A stretch of DNA of 64,000 nt from Desulfoscipio gibsoniae DSM 7213 (lineage in GTDB: Bacteria > Bacillota > Desulfotomaculia > Desulfotomaculales > Desulfallaceae), in NCBI RefSeq assembly GCF_000233715.2, contig NC_021184.1, positions 2,070,001 to 2,134,000 of the forward strand, written 5' to 3'. Each line of letters starts with the position of its first letter. The stretch's first letter is position 1. The notes under the pieces are model-generated. The model was not told where the DNA came from, ran no database searches, and saw nothing but the letters and a program-made list of their open reading frames with translations. Positions 54,770 through 63,154 of the stretch are shown here, in pieces. The position numbers and the translations under genes were made by a program.

Positions 54770-55735
54770 TTAAAACTTTCTAATGCCAATAAAATCGGCA
54801 ATGGTTTGCATGGTCTTTTTAACGGGTACCTCAGGTAACCTGGCTAGTTCTTTTTTAGCTTTAGCTATATATTGACCCGCAATGGCGGCTGAATATGTTA
54901 TGCCACCGCACTGGGTGATCAAGTCGATGGCTTCGCTGATTTCCTGTTCACTTTTATCAGTTTTATTAATAATTTCACGCAGCCTGTCCCGGGCGCTGCT
55001 TTTCCGGAGCGCATAAATGGTTGGCAGGGTAATAATACCTTGCTTTAAATCACCGCCTACAGGCTTGCCCAGCTTGATTTGCTCAGCTGTCATGTCTAAA
55101 ATATCATCGGTGATTTGAAAAGCCATACCAATGTGGTGGCCGAAACGCCGCAGTGATTGGTGCAAATACCGCGGGGCACCGCAGGCTACCGCCCCAAGTT
55201 GGCAGGAGGCCGAAATTAAAAGGGCGGTTTTCCGGTTGATGCGATAAAAATAGTCTTTGATATTCTGGTTGGTATCATGGGTTGTGGTAATCTGAAGTAT
55301 TTCCCCTTCACTCATTTTAACGCTGGTATTGGCAAGTACACGTGGAATTAACGGTTCATCATAAAGTGAAATTAATATTAATGATTTGCCCAGCAGATAA
55401 TCACCAATGTGGGTGGATATACGATTACCCCATTGGGCTTTAACAGTGGGCATACCCCTCCGGGTTAAAGACGAATCCACCACATCATCGTGCACCAGTG
55501 TAGCCATGTGAATCAACTCCAGGGCTACAGCCAGTGGGACCAGCTTGTCCAAATCGAAGTTGTAAAATTTACCACCCAGCAAGCAAAAAGCAGGCCGCAG
55601 GCGCTTACCGCCCGCGCTGATTAAATGTGTAGCTGTTTCCGTCAATAGCGGATCGGAAGAACGAACGGCTTTTTTTAGCTCATCTTCCACAACGCTTATT
55701 TCATATTTTATTTCGCTGAAAAAATCAAAAATCAT
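54770..55735 (-). CDS. trans-Polyprenyl diphosphate synthase
   Basis: 321 residues with both Asp-rich motifs: first HDDVVDSSLTRRG (about 82-94) and second FQITDDILD (about 209-217). Residues before the first motif (LIHMATLV) lack bulky aromatics, consistent with a long-chain product such as the heptaprenyl or longer side chain of menaquinone. No small HepS-like subunit gene is adjacent, so it may act as a homodimer. Same strand and 103 bases upstream of the heme operon. Confidence 0.9.
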   Translation of the reverse strand: MIFDFFSEIKYEISVVEDELKKAVRSSDPLLTETATHLISAGGKRLRPAFCLLGGKFYNFDLDKLVPLAVALELIHMATLVHDDVVDSSLTRRGMPTVKAQWGNRISTHIGDYLLGKSLILISLYDEPLIPRVLANTSVKMSEGEILQITTTHDTNQNIKDYFYRINRKTALLISASCQLGAVACGAPRYLHQSLRRFGHHIGMAFQITDDILDMTAEQIKLGKPVGGDLKQGIITLPTIYALRKSSARDRLREIINKTDKSEQEISEAIDLITQCGGITYSAAIAGQYIAKAKKELARLPEVPVKKTMQTIADFIGIRKF

Positions 55736-55917
55736 TATTTTATGTTCACCTACTTATTGTGAAAGAAGGCTATAGAAAACCTAAGCTTAACACTTCGACA
55801 AAGTTGTATAATTTTCCTTCTTTGCGGTATTTAAGCTGGCATCACACCACATTAAGCCACTATAATAGATTATTATATTTTACCCTTAAAATCAATGAGA
55901 AGTGTATATTGATAAGC

Positions 55918-55946
55918 TTGTTTAATTAATTTTTCTTTGTTATAAT
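55918..55946 (+). promoter_or_regulatory. Predicted promoter of selC
   Basis: TTGTTT (55918-55923), 17-base spacer, perfect TATAAT (55941-55946), 24 bases before the tRNA 5' end. Confidence 0.75.
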
Positions 55947-55970
55947 TATTATTGTCGCAAAAATGAATAT

Positions 55971-56069
55971 GGGGGTGGATGGTGCCTGGTGGTGCCCCTG
56001 GTCTTCAAAACCAGTCCGTGGGGCGGCGATCCCGTCCCTGGTGAGTTCGATTCTCACACACTCCCGCCA
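55971..56069 (+). tRNA. selC: tRNA-Sec (TCA), selC
   Basis: 99 bases with encoded CCA, far longer than ordinary tRNAs. Acceptor GGGGGTG/CACTCCC, anticodon loop CTTCAAA between CTGGT and ACCAG (anticodon TCA, decoding UGA), very long variable arm, T arm GTGAGTTCGATTCTCAC. Its presence supports selenocysteine reading of the UGA codons in the mvhD and flxD genes. selA, selB and selD are not in the window. Confidence 0.96.
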
Positions 56070-56100
56070 AAACCTTTAAAAGTGCCGGTTGGCAAAGATT

Positions 56101-56137
56101 ATGGGAACCGTTGGAAATGGTTCCCATTAATTTTTTT
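56101..56137 (+). terminator. Terminator of selC
   Basis: Perfect 9-base stem (56101-56109/56119-56127), then TAATTTTTTT. Confidence 0.9.
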
Positions 56138-56222
56138 AAAGGTTAATACCTGTCGTGCTATTTAAAAGTCGTTTAGCTTGACTGGTTTTCTCCTTTTCCG
56201 AAGACAAAGAAAGGGGAAAATT

Positions 56223-56375
56223 ATGTCAAAGAAAAAGCAAAAGTGGGAAGTTATATTAAATGATTTCTTGTTTATGAAACAAGCTGAAGGTCGTTCAGAA
56301 ACTACAATTAATGATTATGATTTTCACATTAACTTGTTTTTCGCTCGCTTTCCTTCCGCTTTAAAAACCGGTTGA
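56223..56375 (+). pseudogene. Truncated tyrosine-recombinase N-terminus
   Basis: 50 residues from ATG 56223 behind AAAGGGG. The FLFMKQAEGRSETTINDY segment followed by a helix is the N-terminal core-binding (SAM-like) domain of phage/transposon tyrosine integrases; a complete protein would be around 300 residues and carry the R-H-R-Y catalytic residues, which are absent. The frame stops where the opposite-strand dUTPase fragment begins, marking a recombination or deletion junction. Beside a tRNA gene it looks like the remains of an integrated element. Confidence 0.7.
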
Positions 56376-56705
56376 GCCAAAACTGCCTTTACCGCGTTCA
56401 GATTCGGCCAATTCTTCAACTTCAATAAATCCCGCTTGGTCAACCATGTTTAAAAAGTCTTGGGCTATTCGGTCGCCTTTTTTAATTTCAAAAACACCAA
56501 AACCAGCGTTGTGAAAAATAACCTTAACTTCGCCCCTATAACCGGCGTCAACCGTTCCCGGTGCATTTAAAACAGTAATTCCATGTTTGGCGGCCAAGCC
56601 GGAACGCGGGCGAACTTGAATTTCGTAACCCTCTGGTATTTCAAAAGCCAAACCGGTTCCAATAACCGCCGTTTCTCCGGGTAAAAGAAAACCTTCGTCG
56701 GTTGC
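56361..56705 (-). pseudogene. dUTPase fragment, 5' end missing
   Basis: From a start at 56651 the frame encodes 96 residues with dUTPase motif 2 (RPRSGLA), motif 3 ([13 protein letters not shown]), motif 4 (KKGDRIAQ) and motif 5 ([10 protein letters not shown]). Upstream, codons for [18 protein letters not shown] continue the family sequence to about 56705, where a stop interrupts the place of motif 1 (DLHA remnant). So the N-terminal third, including motif 1, is lost. The enzyme trimer shares sites between subunits, so this is unlikely to be active. Probably phage-derived. Confidence 0.75.
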
Positions 56706-56811
56706 GTGAAGTCAAGCCGGTTATTTGTTTATCGAATTTTCTTTGTACTTGCAAATATCACAGCATAATTTTTTAAAAAAGAAAAAGAATAAAAAAAATT
56801 GAGGTGAGATA

Positions 56812-57282
56812 ATGGAGTTAAAATTTTACCACATTTACATAATTTATACATTGGCTTTAGGCATCATGGTACTTGCAGTAGTACCCAGGCCCGAAATCCG
56901 CAGACTATCATTTTTAGGAATTATTTATGGTGCAATTACCGACTTTTGGATAATAATTTTCGCAACTCATTTACTAGGGGTAGGTGGATATAAGAACTAT
57001 TATCCCTTTGCTTTTATGGGTATACCATTTTTCCCTTTATTAGCTTGGACTTTTTATTTTATTTTATATTTATTTTTCCTACCCCAAAGAAAACCTTGGA
57101 TTATTATATATACAATTGTCGCAGCCGGATATAGCACCATTTTCTCGAATATATTACAGAACCTTGGAATTTTTCAATGGAATGTCGGTAGGTTATTTAT
57201 ACCATATTTACTATATTTAACATGGTTCTCAATAGTTACATTTACTTACTATAAATACTTTAAGAATAAAGAGTTCTACTAA
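56812..57282 (+). CDS. Small multi-pass membrane protein, unknown
   Basis: 156 residues with about five hydrophobic helices (roughly 8-23, 34-55, 66-88, 95-115, 128-147) joined by short loops; aromatic-rich, no cysteine. ATG follows GAGGTGAGATA. Composition is more AT-rich than the genes before selC. It resembles short membrane proteins of Bacillus/Clostridium without a known role; no specific family can be claimed. Complete, unlike its neighbours. Confidence 0.7.
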   Translation: MELKFYHIYIIYTLALGIMVLAVVPRPEIRRLSFLGIIYGAITDFWIIIFATHLLGVGGYKNYYPFAFMGIPFFPLLAWTFYFILYLFFLPQRKPWIIIYTIVAAGYSTIFSNILQNLGIFQWNVGRLFIPYLLYLTWFSIVTFTYYKYFKNKEFY

Positions 57283-57316
57283 ACTCAAATTAGCATTTTA
57301 AACAAACTCGTAATAA

Positions 57317-57345
57317 AAACCGGGCCGCTTTTCTTGGCCCGGTTT
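57317..57345. terminator. Bidirectional terminator
   Basis: Perfect 10-base arms (57317-57326/57336-57345) with AAA/TTT ends, between convergent genes at 56812 and 57344. Confidence 0.85.
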
Positions 57346-57676
57346 ATTCTTCCTTCTCAAATGTTGCCCCGCAATCACCGCATATAACGTTTACTTCTTC
57401 AGTTGACTGGATTATTGTTCCACATTCAGAACAAACCCATTTTATAGAATTGCTTTTCTTTTTCCCGACTTTCTTTGGCGGCCTTACTTTGTCGTTATTG
57501 TTGTTGTCTTTGGTTCCTTTAGTTTGTAACCGTTCGAAGTCGATTCGGGCTTTATCAAAAACGTTTTCGTCGATTCCCCAAGTTTTTATTAATTCCTTGG
57601 TTTCTTCAATTACTTTGGTTAAGCACGGTTTCACCTCTGCAATATCCATTTTCTGATATTGCCTCCCGTTTTTCAA
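57344..57676 (-). CDS. Zinc-ribbon protein, possible SprT-like remnant
   Basis: 110 residues from TTG 57676, or 101 from ATG 57649 (MDIAEVKPCL), which follows a GGGAGG by 12 bases. N-terminal helical half, a lysine/asparagine linker (about 52-75), and a C-terminal zinc ribbon with WVCSECG (about 80) and VICGDCG (about 98). The ribbon resembles the end of SprT-like proteins from mobile elements, but the HExxH peptidase part is absent, so this may be a truncated relic or a small stand-alone ribbon protein. Confidence 0.5.
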   Translation of the reverse strand: MKNGRQYQKMDIAEVKPCLTKVIEETKELIKTWGIDENVFDKARIDFERLQTKGTKDNNNNDKVRPPKKVGKKKSNSIKWVCSECGTIIQSTEEVNVICGDCGATFEKEE

Positions 57677-57802
57677 AAGACTACTGGTGGATCTACCCAG
57701 CGATTCTCTCGACTATACTCTTTGTTGTACTTATGGTATGCATATTACATTACGCACCCAAGGAAAAGAAGATATTCAGCCAAATTAAATGCTATGATTC
57801 AT
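57664..57802 (+). pseudogene. Fragment of a membrane protein N-terminus
   Basis: A plus-strand frame encodes SRFSKDYWWIYPAILST, a hydrophobic helix, then HYAPKEKKIFSQIKCYDS and a stop at about 57800. The pattern (aromatic start, one helix, APKEKK loop) looks like the beginning of a multi-pass membrane protein that stops abruptly after the first helix. It has no clear start codon and overlaps the start of the gene at 57344-57676. Low certainty. Confidence 0.35.
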
Positions 57803-57805
57803 AAC

Positions 57806-59113
57806 CTATTTATTAACAGCGATCGTTTGTGTTGATACTATAATTTGACCATTTTGGTCTGTTGCTTTCACTTTTATAAAATGATTTCCCGGGCTAGTAT
57901 AACTGGTGTCCCATATATAGCTGTTGGCTGTGGTAGCCTGCTTTAAATGATTATCCACGAAAAACTCTATCTTACTTACTGCTGCGTCAGGTGTAATTGT
58001 TGCTTCTATGGGAACCTTATCGCCAACTGAAATAGAGCTGCCTTTATTTATTGATAATGCTACACGCAGCGCCGACGATTTATTTACTGTGATTGTTTGA
58101 GACGATAATTTTGTTTGATCGTTTTGGTCTGTTACCTTAACTTTTATAACATGATTTCCCGGACTAGTATAACTGGTGTCCCATGTATAGCTTTTGGCCG
58201 TAGTAGCCTGCTTTAAATAATTATCCACGAAAAACTCTATTTTACTTACTGCTGCGTCAGGTGTAATTGTTGCTTCTATGGGAACCTTATCGCCAACTGA
58301 AATAGAGCTGCCTTTATTTATTGATAATGCTACACGCAGCGCCGATGGTTTATTTACTGTGATTACTTGTGTCGATAATTTTATTTCACCATTTTGGTCT
58401 GTTACCTTAACTTTTATAACATGATTTCCCGGAGTAGTATAACTGGTGTCCCATGTATAGCTTTTGGCCGTGGTAGCCTGCTTTAAATAATTATCCACGA
58501 AAAACTCTATTTTACTTACTGCTGCGTCAGGTGTAATTGTTGCTTCTATGGGAACCTTATCGCCAACTGAAATAGAGCTGCCTTTATTTATTATTAATGC
58601 TACATGTAGCGCTGATGGTCTATATACTGTGATTCTTTGTGTTGATACTATTATTTGACCATTTTTATCAGTTACTATTATTTTAATAGCATGATCCCCT
58701 GGACTAGTATAACTGGTGTCCCATATATAGCTTTTGGCTGTGGTGGCCTGCTTTAAATGATTATCCACGAAAAACTCTATTTTACTTACTGCTGCATCAG
58801 GTGTAATTAAAACTTCTATGGGCACCTTATCACCAACTGTAATAGAACTGCCTTTATTAATTGTGAAGTCTATTTTAGGTGAAGACCCGGAAGGCTCCAG
58901 GAACTCGAGAGTTACGACTGCCAATCTGGCGTAATCCCTAAGCTCCGACCCGGTTGATGTCTGACCACCGCCGTTATAACTGCCGCTGTACGTACCGCTT
59001 CCTGTTATCTCTGTTGCTCCCTGACTGCCGCTGGAATACGCATAAGTAGGTATTATTAACGTTATAAACAAACATGAAGCAAATAAAACGAGATTAGTTA
59101 ACTTTTTGATCAC
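57806..59113 (-). CDS. Secreted protein with four 90-residue Ig-like repeats
   Basis: 435 residues from a GTG start at 59113 behind GGAGG. Signal peptide (1-28, ending near TYAYS), a glycine/serine-rich linker (about 29-56), then four tandem repeats of 90 residues from about residue 79 to the end, each containing INKGSSISVGDKVPIE, DAAVSKIEFFVDN and SYTWDTSY-type strands. The pattern is that of bacterial Ig-like domains with a binding or structural role on the surface. No anchor motif (LPXTG, SLH) is seen, so it is probably released. The DNA repeats have a 270-base period and are nearly identical in the inner two. Confidence 0.8.
   Translation of the reverse strand: MIKKLTNLVLFASCLFITLIIPTYAYSSGSQGATEITGSGTYSGSYNGGGQTSTGSELRDYARLAVVTLEFLEPSGSSPKIDFTINKGSSITVGDKVPIEVLITPDAAVSKIEFFVDNHLKQATTAKSYIWDTSYTSPGDHAIKIIVTDKNGQIIVSTQRITVYRPSALHVALIINKGSSISVGDKVPIEATITPDAAVSKIEFFVDNYLKQATTAKSYTWDTSYTTPGNHVIKVKVTDQNGEIKLSTQVITVNKPSALRVALSINKGSSISVGDKVPIEATITPDAAVSKIEFFVDNYLKQATTAKSYTWDTSYTSPGNHVIKVKVTDQNDQTKLSSQTITVNKSSALRVALSINKGSSISVGDKVPIEATITPDAAVSKIEFFVDNHLKQATTANSYIWDTSYTSPGNHFIKVKATDQNGQIIVSTQTIAVNK
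57820..58860 (-). repeat. Four tandem 270-bp coding repeats
   Basis: The landmark GTGTAATT (plus strand) recurs at 57991, 58261, 58531 and 58801, exactly 270 bases apart. The first three repeat units are almost the same; the fourth, which is the N-terminal repeat, is more diverged. Copy number is likely to vary. Confidence 0.9.
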
Positions 59114-59385
59114 TTCTAAACACCTCCGAAATTATGACAGTGAAATTATGACAGTATAATGAAATTGAAAATTAATTGTACATATCCCCATGTACAATGT
59201 TGATTTTAAGGAATTCCATCTAAAATAGGAAAAACCTTCTTTTTATAGATGTCCTTTTTAAAAGCCAACCTTCGGGTTTTTTTTGCAGTGTACTTGCTAT
59301 ATGTATTTATTTGTTAAGAGGTGGAATAAATAATATAAACTCTCAAACAAATGAGGTTGCTACTTTTAATAATAGGAGTTAATCC

Positions 59386-59835
59386 ATGGACAGGTTTATA
59401 CGGGGATTCTTAGCAGGGGTTACTGGCGGAATAGTAATGAACATTTGGGATTTTATTTCATATTATATATTAAAAATATCAAATGACCGGTTCCTTGATT
59501 GGGCCGCAATAATGATTTATGGTGATAAGCCGGTAACTATATTTGCAACAATATTAGCTTTATTTGCGCAGTTATTATTTGCGGGTATAATGGGGATTAT
59601 TTTTGCATATTTGATAAAACTTATAAACTCAAGAGACATTCTATTTAAAGGTGCTATTTGGGGGATAGGGTCGTCTTTTATCCTTTATGCGGTACCTGTA
59701 ATATTCAAAATAGCTGATCTTACTACTACATCCGTGCTAACAACATTTTCCCATTTTATCGGCACCACTTTATGGGGCTTAGTTCTAGCCCAGGTGCTGC
59801 ACTGGCTGAATGATAAGCCAAGGATAGAAGTTTAA
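59386..59835 (+). CDS. Small four-helix membrane protein, YqhR-like
   Basis: 149 residues with four hydrophobic segments (about 7-28, 49-80, 88-108, 118-140); the GFLAGVTGGIVMNIWDF start and a final HWLNDKP loop recall YqhR-type membrane proteins of spore formers. ATG follows AGGAG. Function unknown. Alone between the secreted repeat protein and the ABC exporter, closed by a long bidirectional hairpin. Confidence 0.65.
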   Translation: MDRFIRGFLAGVTGGIVMNIWDFISYYILKISNDRFLDWAAIMIYGDKPVTIFATILALFAQLLFAGIMGIIFAYLIKLINSRDILFKGAIWGIGSSFILYAVPVIFKIADLTTTSVLTTFSHFIGTTLWGLVLAQVLHWLNDKPRIEV

Positions 59836-59891
59836 AAATAATTTGCATTAATACATTTATCTTTGTGACATAATATAGTATTCGCGGAATT

Positions 59892-59940
59892 AAAAACGTA
59901 CCCCCAGACAACTAAGATGTTGTTGTGGGGGTACGTTTTT
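59892..59940. terminator. Long bidirectional terminator
   Basis: AAAAACGTACCCCC pairs with GGGGGTACGTTTTT and the inner ACAAC/GTTGT extends it; lies between convergent genes ending at 59835 and 59981. Confidence 0.9.
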
Positions 59941-59980
59941 GGCCTAACGGCCCGGCCGGGCATTATCAAATAGCTTAAAA

Positions 59981-62395
59981 TTAAAGTGAATTGACAACCT
60001 CTGAAATACCCTTTGATTTTATTCGCTTTAAAGGACTAATAACAGAAAACATTATCACTAATACGGTAAGAATTAATATCAAAATAATTTGCACCAGAGG
60101 AAATTCCCAGGGTACATGAAAGTTGGAAAGATAATTTGCAATCAATACTCCTTGCAGTATAACTCCCAGGGTACATCCGACAAGGCAGCCGGTCAGGCTG
60201 TATGTCGCAGCTTCAACCAGAACCATTTTATTTAATTGCGCGCCCGACATACCAACAGCCCGCATAACCCCTAAATACCTGGTTTTAGACGCAATGCTTG
60301 TGTTCATGGTGTTGATGATGTTCAAAAAGCTTATCAAAGTTATTACCGCAACAAAGCCATAAACAAACACAGCCATTGTTAAAAAAATCTGGTTCATCTC
60401 GGCGTTTTTTTGGCGCTGATCAAGGAAAGTTACGGTATCATCCACACTGCTCTTTATTGCCTCAACAGCCCGCTCATCTTTTTTATTTTTAAGTTGGATA
60501 TCTATTGCTTTATATTTAGATTCACCAGCTATATCGGTGAATAATGCCTCTGTTGTAATAAATGCAGTTAATGTCGGTTCCGCACTGCTAAAGGGCAGGG
60601 AACGCAAAATTCCCATAACTGTTAACTCTTTCGTTCCACCAGGGGTTTTAACGTAAACCTTATCGCCTAATTGCAAATTAGCAGTTTCTGTCGAAACGCT
60701 GCCTCTTAAATTCCGGGCAACCGCTATAACCCCGTTCTGCTCATTCATTTTATCCTCTGAAAGCTCTCCGGCCATCAAATCTTCTTTTGCCCAGTTTAAT
60801 TGGTTTTTATCATAGGAAATAAGCCAGGACTTTTCAGGAGGCATAAATAAACCATTGTCCTTTAATGTAATCCCTTTCACAATATCCTTATATGTATCGG
60901 TCAGCCTCGATGCATTAAAGGTAGCGTCAACATAGCCGAGCATTCTTCCATAAATTATTTCAACACCATCAATTTCCGATAATTTTTGGTATAGTTCGTC
61001 ATTCAGGCCTTGTTCAGATGTCATAGAAATATCAGGCGTGTAGGGTTTGGTAGTTTTAAGAGAAGCATACATAAAATCGATCAACACGTTAAAGCCCAAG
61101 AACATGATGATACTGAGCGCAATGGAGCTGGACATTAAAAAGAGTGTTTTCTTTTTCATAATGGCATTGTTTATGCCCATAGCAATTTCAGCATGGAGAA
61201 TTTTCGTTAAAAAACCCTTTTTCTTTCTTTTTGAAATTTTTATATGATTACTACCCATTACAGCATTTACTGGCGAAACCCGTGCGGCTTTTTGAGCTGG
61301 TAATAAAGAAGCCATAAATACGGTCAGAAAAGCGATGACTATCCCGGAACTTATACCTGTTATACTTATGCTGAACAAGGGAATTTCTCCGAAAAGAGTA
61401 TTATTATAATACTTTAGTATAGCGGAACAAATAAAAGTCATCAGCATGCCTGCAAGGATCCCCAAAGGGATTGCCCGAAGGGTTATTATAAGCCCTTCTC
61501 TTTTAACCAGCTTTTTTATCTGTGACTGTGACGCGCCGACGCACCTTAAGAGCCCGAACTGCCGCACCCTATCCATTACCGAAATATTGAAGGTATTGTA
61601 TATCATCACTACGCCTGCCACGAGGACTATACAAAACAAAATAGCGCCTATGGTATACAGCCCAACTGCAGCCTTGTGTGTACTTTGTCCTATTACCGCA
61701 AGCAAATGATTATTTAGTTCCACCCTATCATCAGCAATGTTCAGCACCCTTTTAATGTCACTTACTACCTGGTTAATATTCACTTTTTCCTTAAATTCAA
61801 CAAGATACAAATTCATTTTCCCAGACGTTATCTCACTGGCACCGGACATAGATAAGAATACCCCCGGCACACCCGCCGCCTTCATGTTACCCAAATCATT
61901 ATAAATTCCGCTTACTATGAATTCTCCTTGATTATTGTCAGCAAAAGAAATCTTAACTCTATCACCAATATTCACATTTAAATATAGTTTTTCAGTTGCC
62001 CATTGTTCGAGCATTATTTCATTGTTGGCGATTGGATATTTTCCTTGTATTACTTTAACATTCATATTTTCAGCAAAAGCTTCATCCAGCGCCCCAAGTT
62101 TGCAAGGGATTTCGTTTATGTTTCCATCTCCAAGGTCCTTCCATCTTCCCGAATTCCGAACATCAATGCGGTTTCTAATGACAGACATTTCTTCTTCGGA
62201 AGCATCTATAATGGCAAGATGATAATTTCCATAATCATGAATCACCTGCAGCTTTTCAAACTGCAGAAAAACATCCAGCATGGAGAATATTCCGGTGATA
62301 AGAGCAACCGATAGCGCCACACTAATCATAGCCAATCTTGTCTTCTTTTTATGTGCCGACAGGTATTGGGGAGCAAGTGCCAGGTAATTCTTCAT
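59981..62395 (-). CDS. ABC transporter permease, FtsX/MacB type with two modules
   Basis: 804 residues: N-terminal helix (about 18-40), large extracytoplasmic region (about 41-240), three helices (about 245-375), a second N-terminal-like helix (about 420-440), second extracytoplasmic domain (about 445-660) and a final three-helix FtsX block (about 675-795). This is the duplicated FtsX architecture of exporters for peptides, antibiotics or lipoproteins. The start overlaps the ATPase stop (ATGA). With a histidine kinase just upstream it resembles a resistance or stress-sensing module, though no cognate response regulator is inside the window. Confidence 0.88.
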   Translation of the reverse strand: MKNYLALAPQYLSAHKKKTRLAMISVALSVALITGIFSMLDVFLQFEKLQVIHDYGNYHLAIIDASEEEMSVIRNRIDVRNSGRWKDLGDGNINEIPCKLGALDEAFAENMNVKVIQGKYPIANNEIMLEQWATEKLYLNVNIGDRVKISFADNNQGEFIVSGIYNDLGNMKAAGVPGVFLSMSGASEITSGKMNLYLVEFKEKVNINQVVSDIKRVLNIADDRVELNNHLLAVIGQSTHKAAVGLYTIGAILFCIVLVAGVVMIYNTFNISVMDRVRQFGLLRCVGASQSQIKKLVKREGLIITLRAIPLGILAGMLMTFICSAILKYYNNTLFGEIPLFSISITGISSGIVIAFLTVFMASLLPAQKAARVSPVNAVMGSNHIKISKRKKKGFLTKILHAEIAMGINNAIMKKKTLFLMSSSIALSIIMFLGFNVLIDFMYASLKTTKPYTPDISMTSEQGLNDELYQKLSEIDGVEIIYGRMLGYVDATFNASRLTDTYKDIVKGITLKDNGLFMPPEKSWLISYDKNQLNWAKEDLMAGELSEDKMNEQNGVIAVARNLRGSVSTETANLQLGDKVYVKTPGGTKELTVMGILRSLPFSSAEPTLTAFITTEALFTDIAGESKYKAIDIQLKNKKDERAVEAIKSSVDDTVTFLDQRQKNAEMNQIFLTMAVFVYGFVAVITLISFLNIINTMNTSIASKTRYLGVMRAVGMSGAQLNKMVLVEAATYSLTGCLVGCTLGVILQGVLIANYLSNFHVPWEFPLVQIILILILTVLVIMFSVISPLKRIKSKGISEVVNSL

Positions 62396-63084
62396 CTTTG
62401 GCCACCTCCAAGCTCGGTGACCACTCCATCCTTAACTTGAAAGACTCTGTCTGCAAAAGAAGCATAGTTCTCATTGTGCGTAATCATAATCAGGGTCTGC
62501 TGATACCTTTCCACAGACAACTTCATCAGGTCAATTACATCTCTGCTGTTTTTACTATCAAGGTTTCCCGTTGGCTCGTCGGCCAAAATGATTGCAGGCT
62601 TGGCTGCAAGGGCGCGTCCAATAGCCACACGCTGCTGCTGTCCTCCTGAAAGTTGACTGGGCAGGTGGTGCTTTCTTTCCGTCAATCCCAGTGTAAAAAG
62701 CAATTCGTCAATATATTGCTGATCTGGTTTTTTATGATCCAACAGTAATGGCAAGATTATATTTTCCTCAACATTTAATTCAGGAACAAGATTATATGCT
62801 TGAAAAATGAATCCTATATTACGCCTGCGAAATACCGCCAGCGCCTCTTCCTGCATATTAAAAACATCCCGGCCATCTATAAAGACCTTGCCCGATGTTG
62901 GCATGTCCAATGCTCCAAGCAGATTTAAGAGTGTACTTTTCCCCGAGCCCGACGGTCCAACAATGGAAACAAATTCACCTTTGGAAACAGAAAAGGACAC
63001 ATCCTTTAAGGCTTCCACCTTTGTTTCGCCTTTTCCATAAGTTTTTGATAAATTCTCAGTCCTTAGAATCTCCAATCTTCCCAC
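62392..63084 (-). CDS. ABC transporter ATP-binding protein, MacB/LolD type
   Basis: 230 residues: Walker [10 protein letters not shown] (about 43-51), Q-loop FIFQAYN, signature [15 protein letters not shown] (about 143-157), Walker [15 protein letters not shown] (about 164-177) and H-loop ITHNE. The lineage-typical [11 protein letters not shown] loop is present. It energises the FtsX-type permease encoded directly after it. Confidence 0.94.
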   Translation of the reverse strand: MGRLEILRTENLSKTYGKGETKVEALKDVSFSVSKGEFVSIVGPSGSGKSTLLNLLGALDMPTSGKVFIDGRDVFNMQEEALAVFRRRNIGFIFQAYNLVPELNVEENIILPLLLDHKKPDQQYIDELLFTLGLTERKHHLPSQLSGGQQQRVAIGRALAAKPAIILADEPTGNLDSKNSRDVIDLMKLSVERYQQTLIMITHNENYASFADRVFQVKDGVVTELGGGQR

Positions 63085-63154
63085 CCCGGTTATTATTCTA
63101 GTCGTTCATTTAGAACAAACATAGAATAACCAGCCAACCTTACTCTAAGATGAA

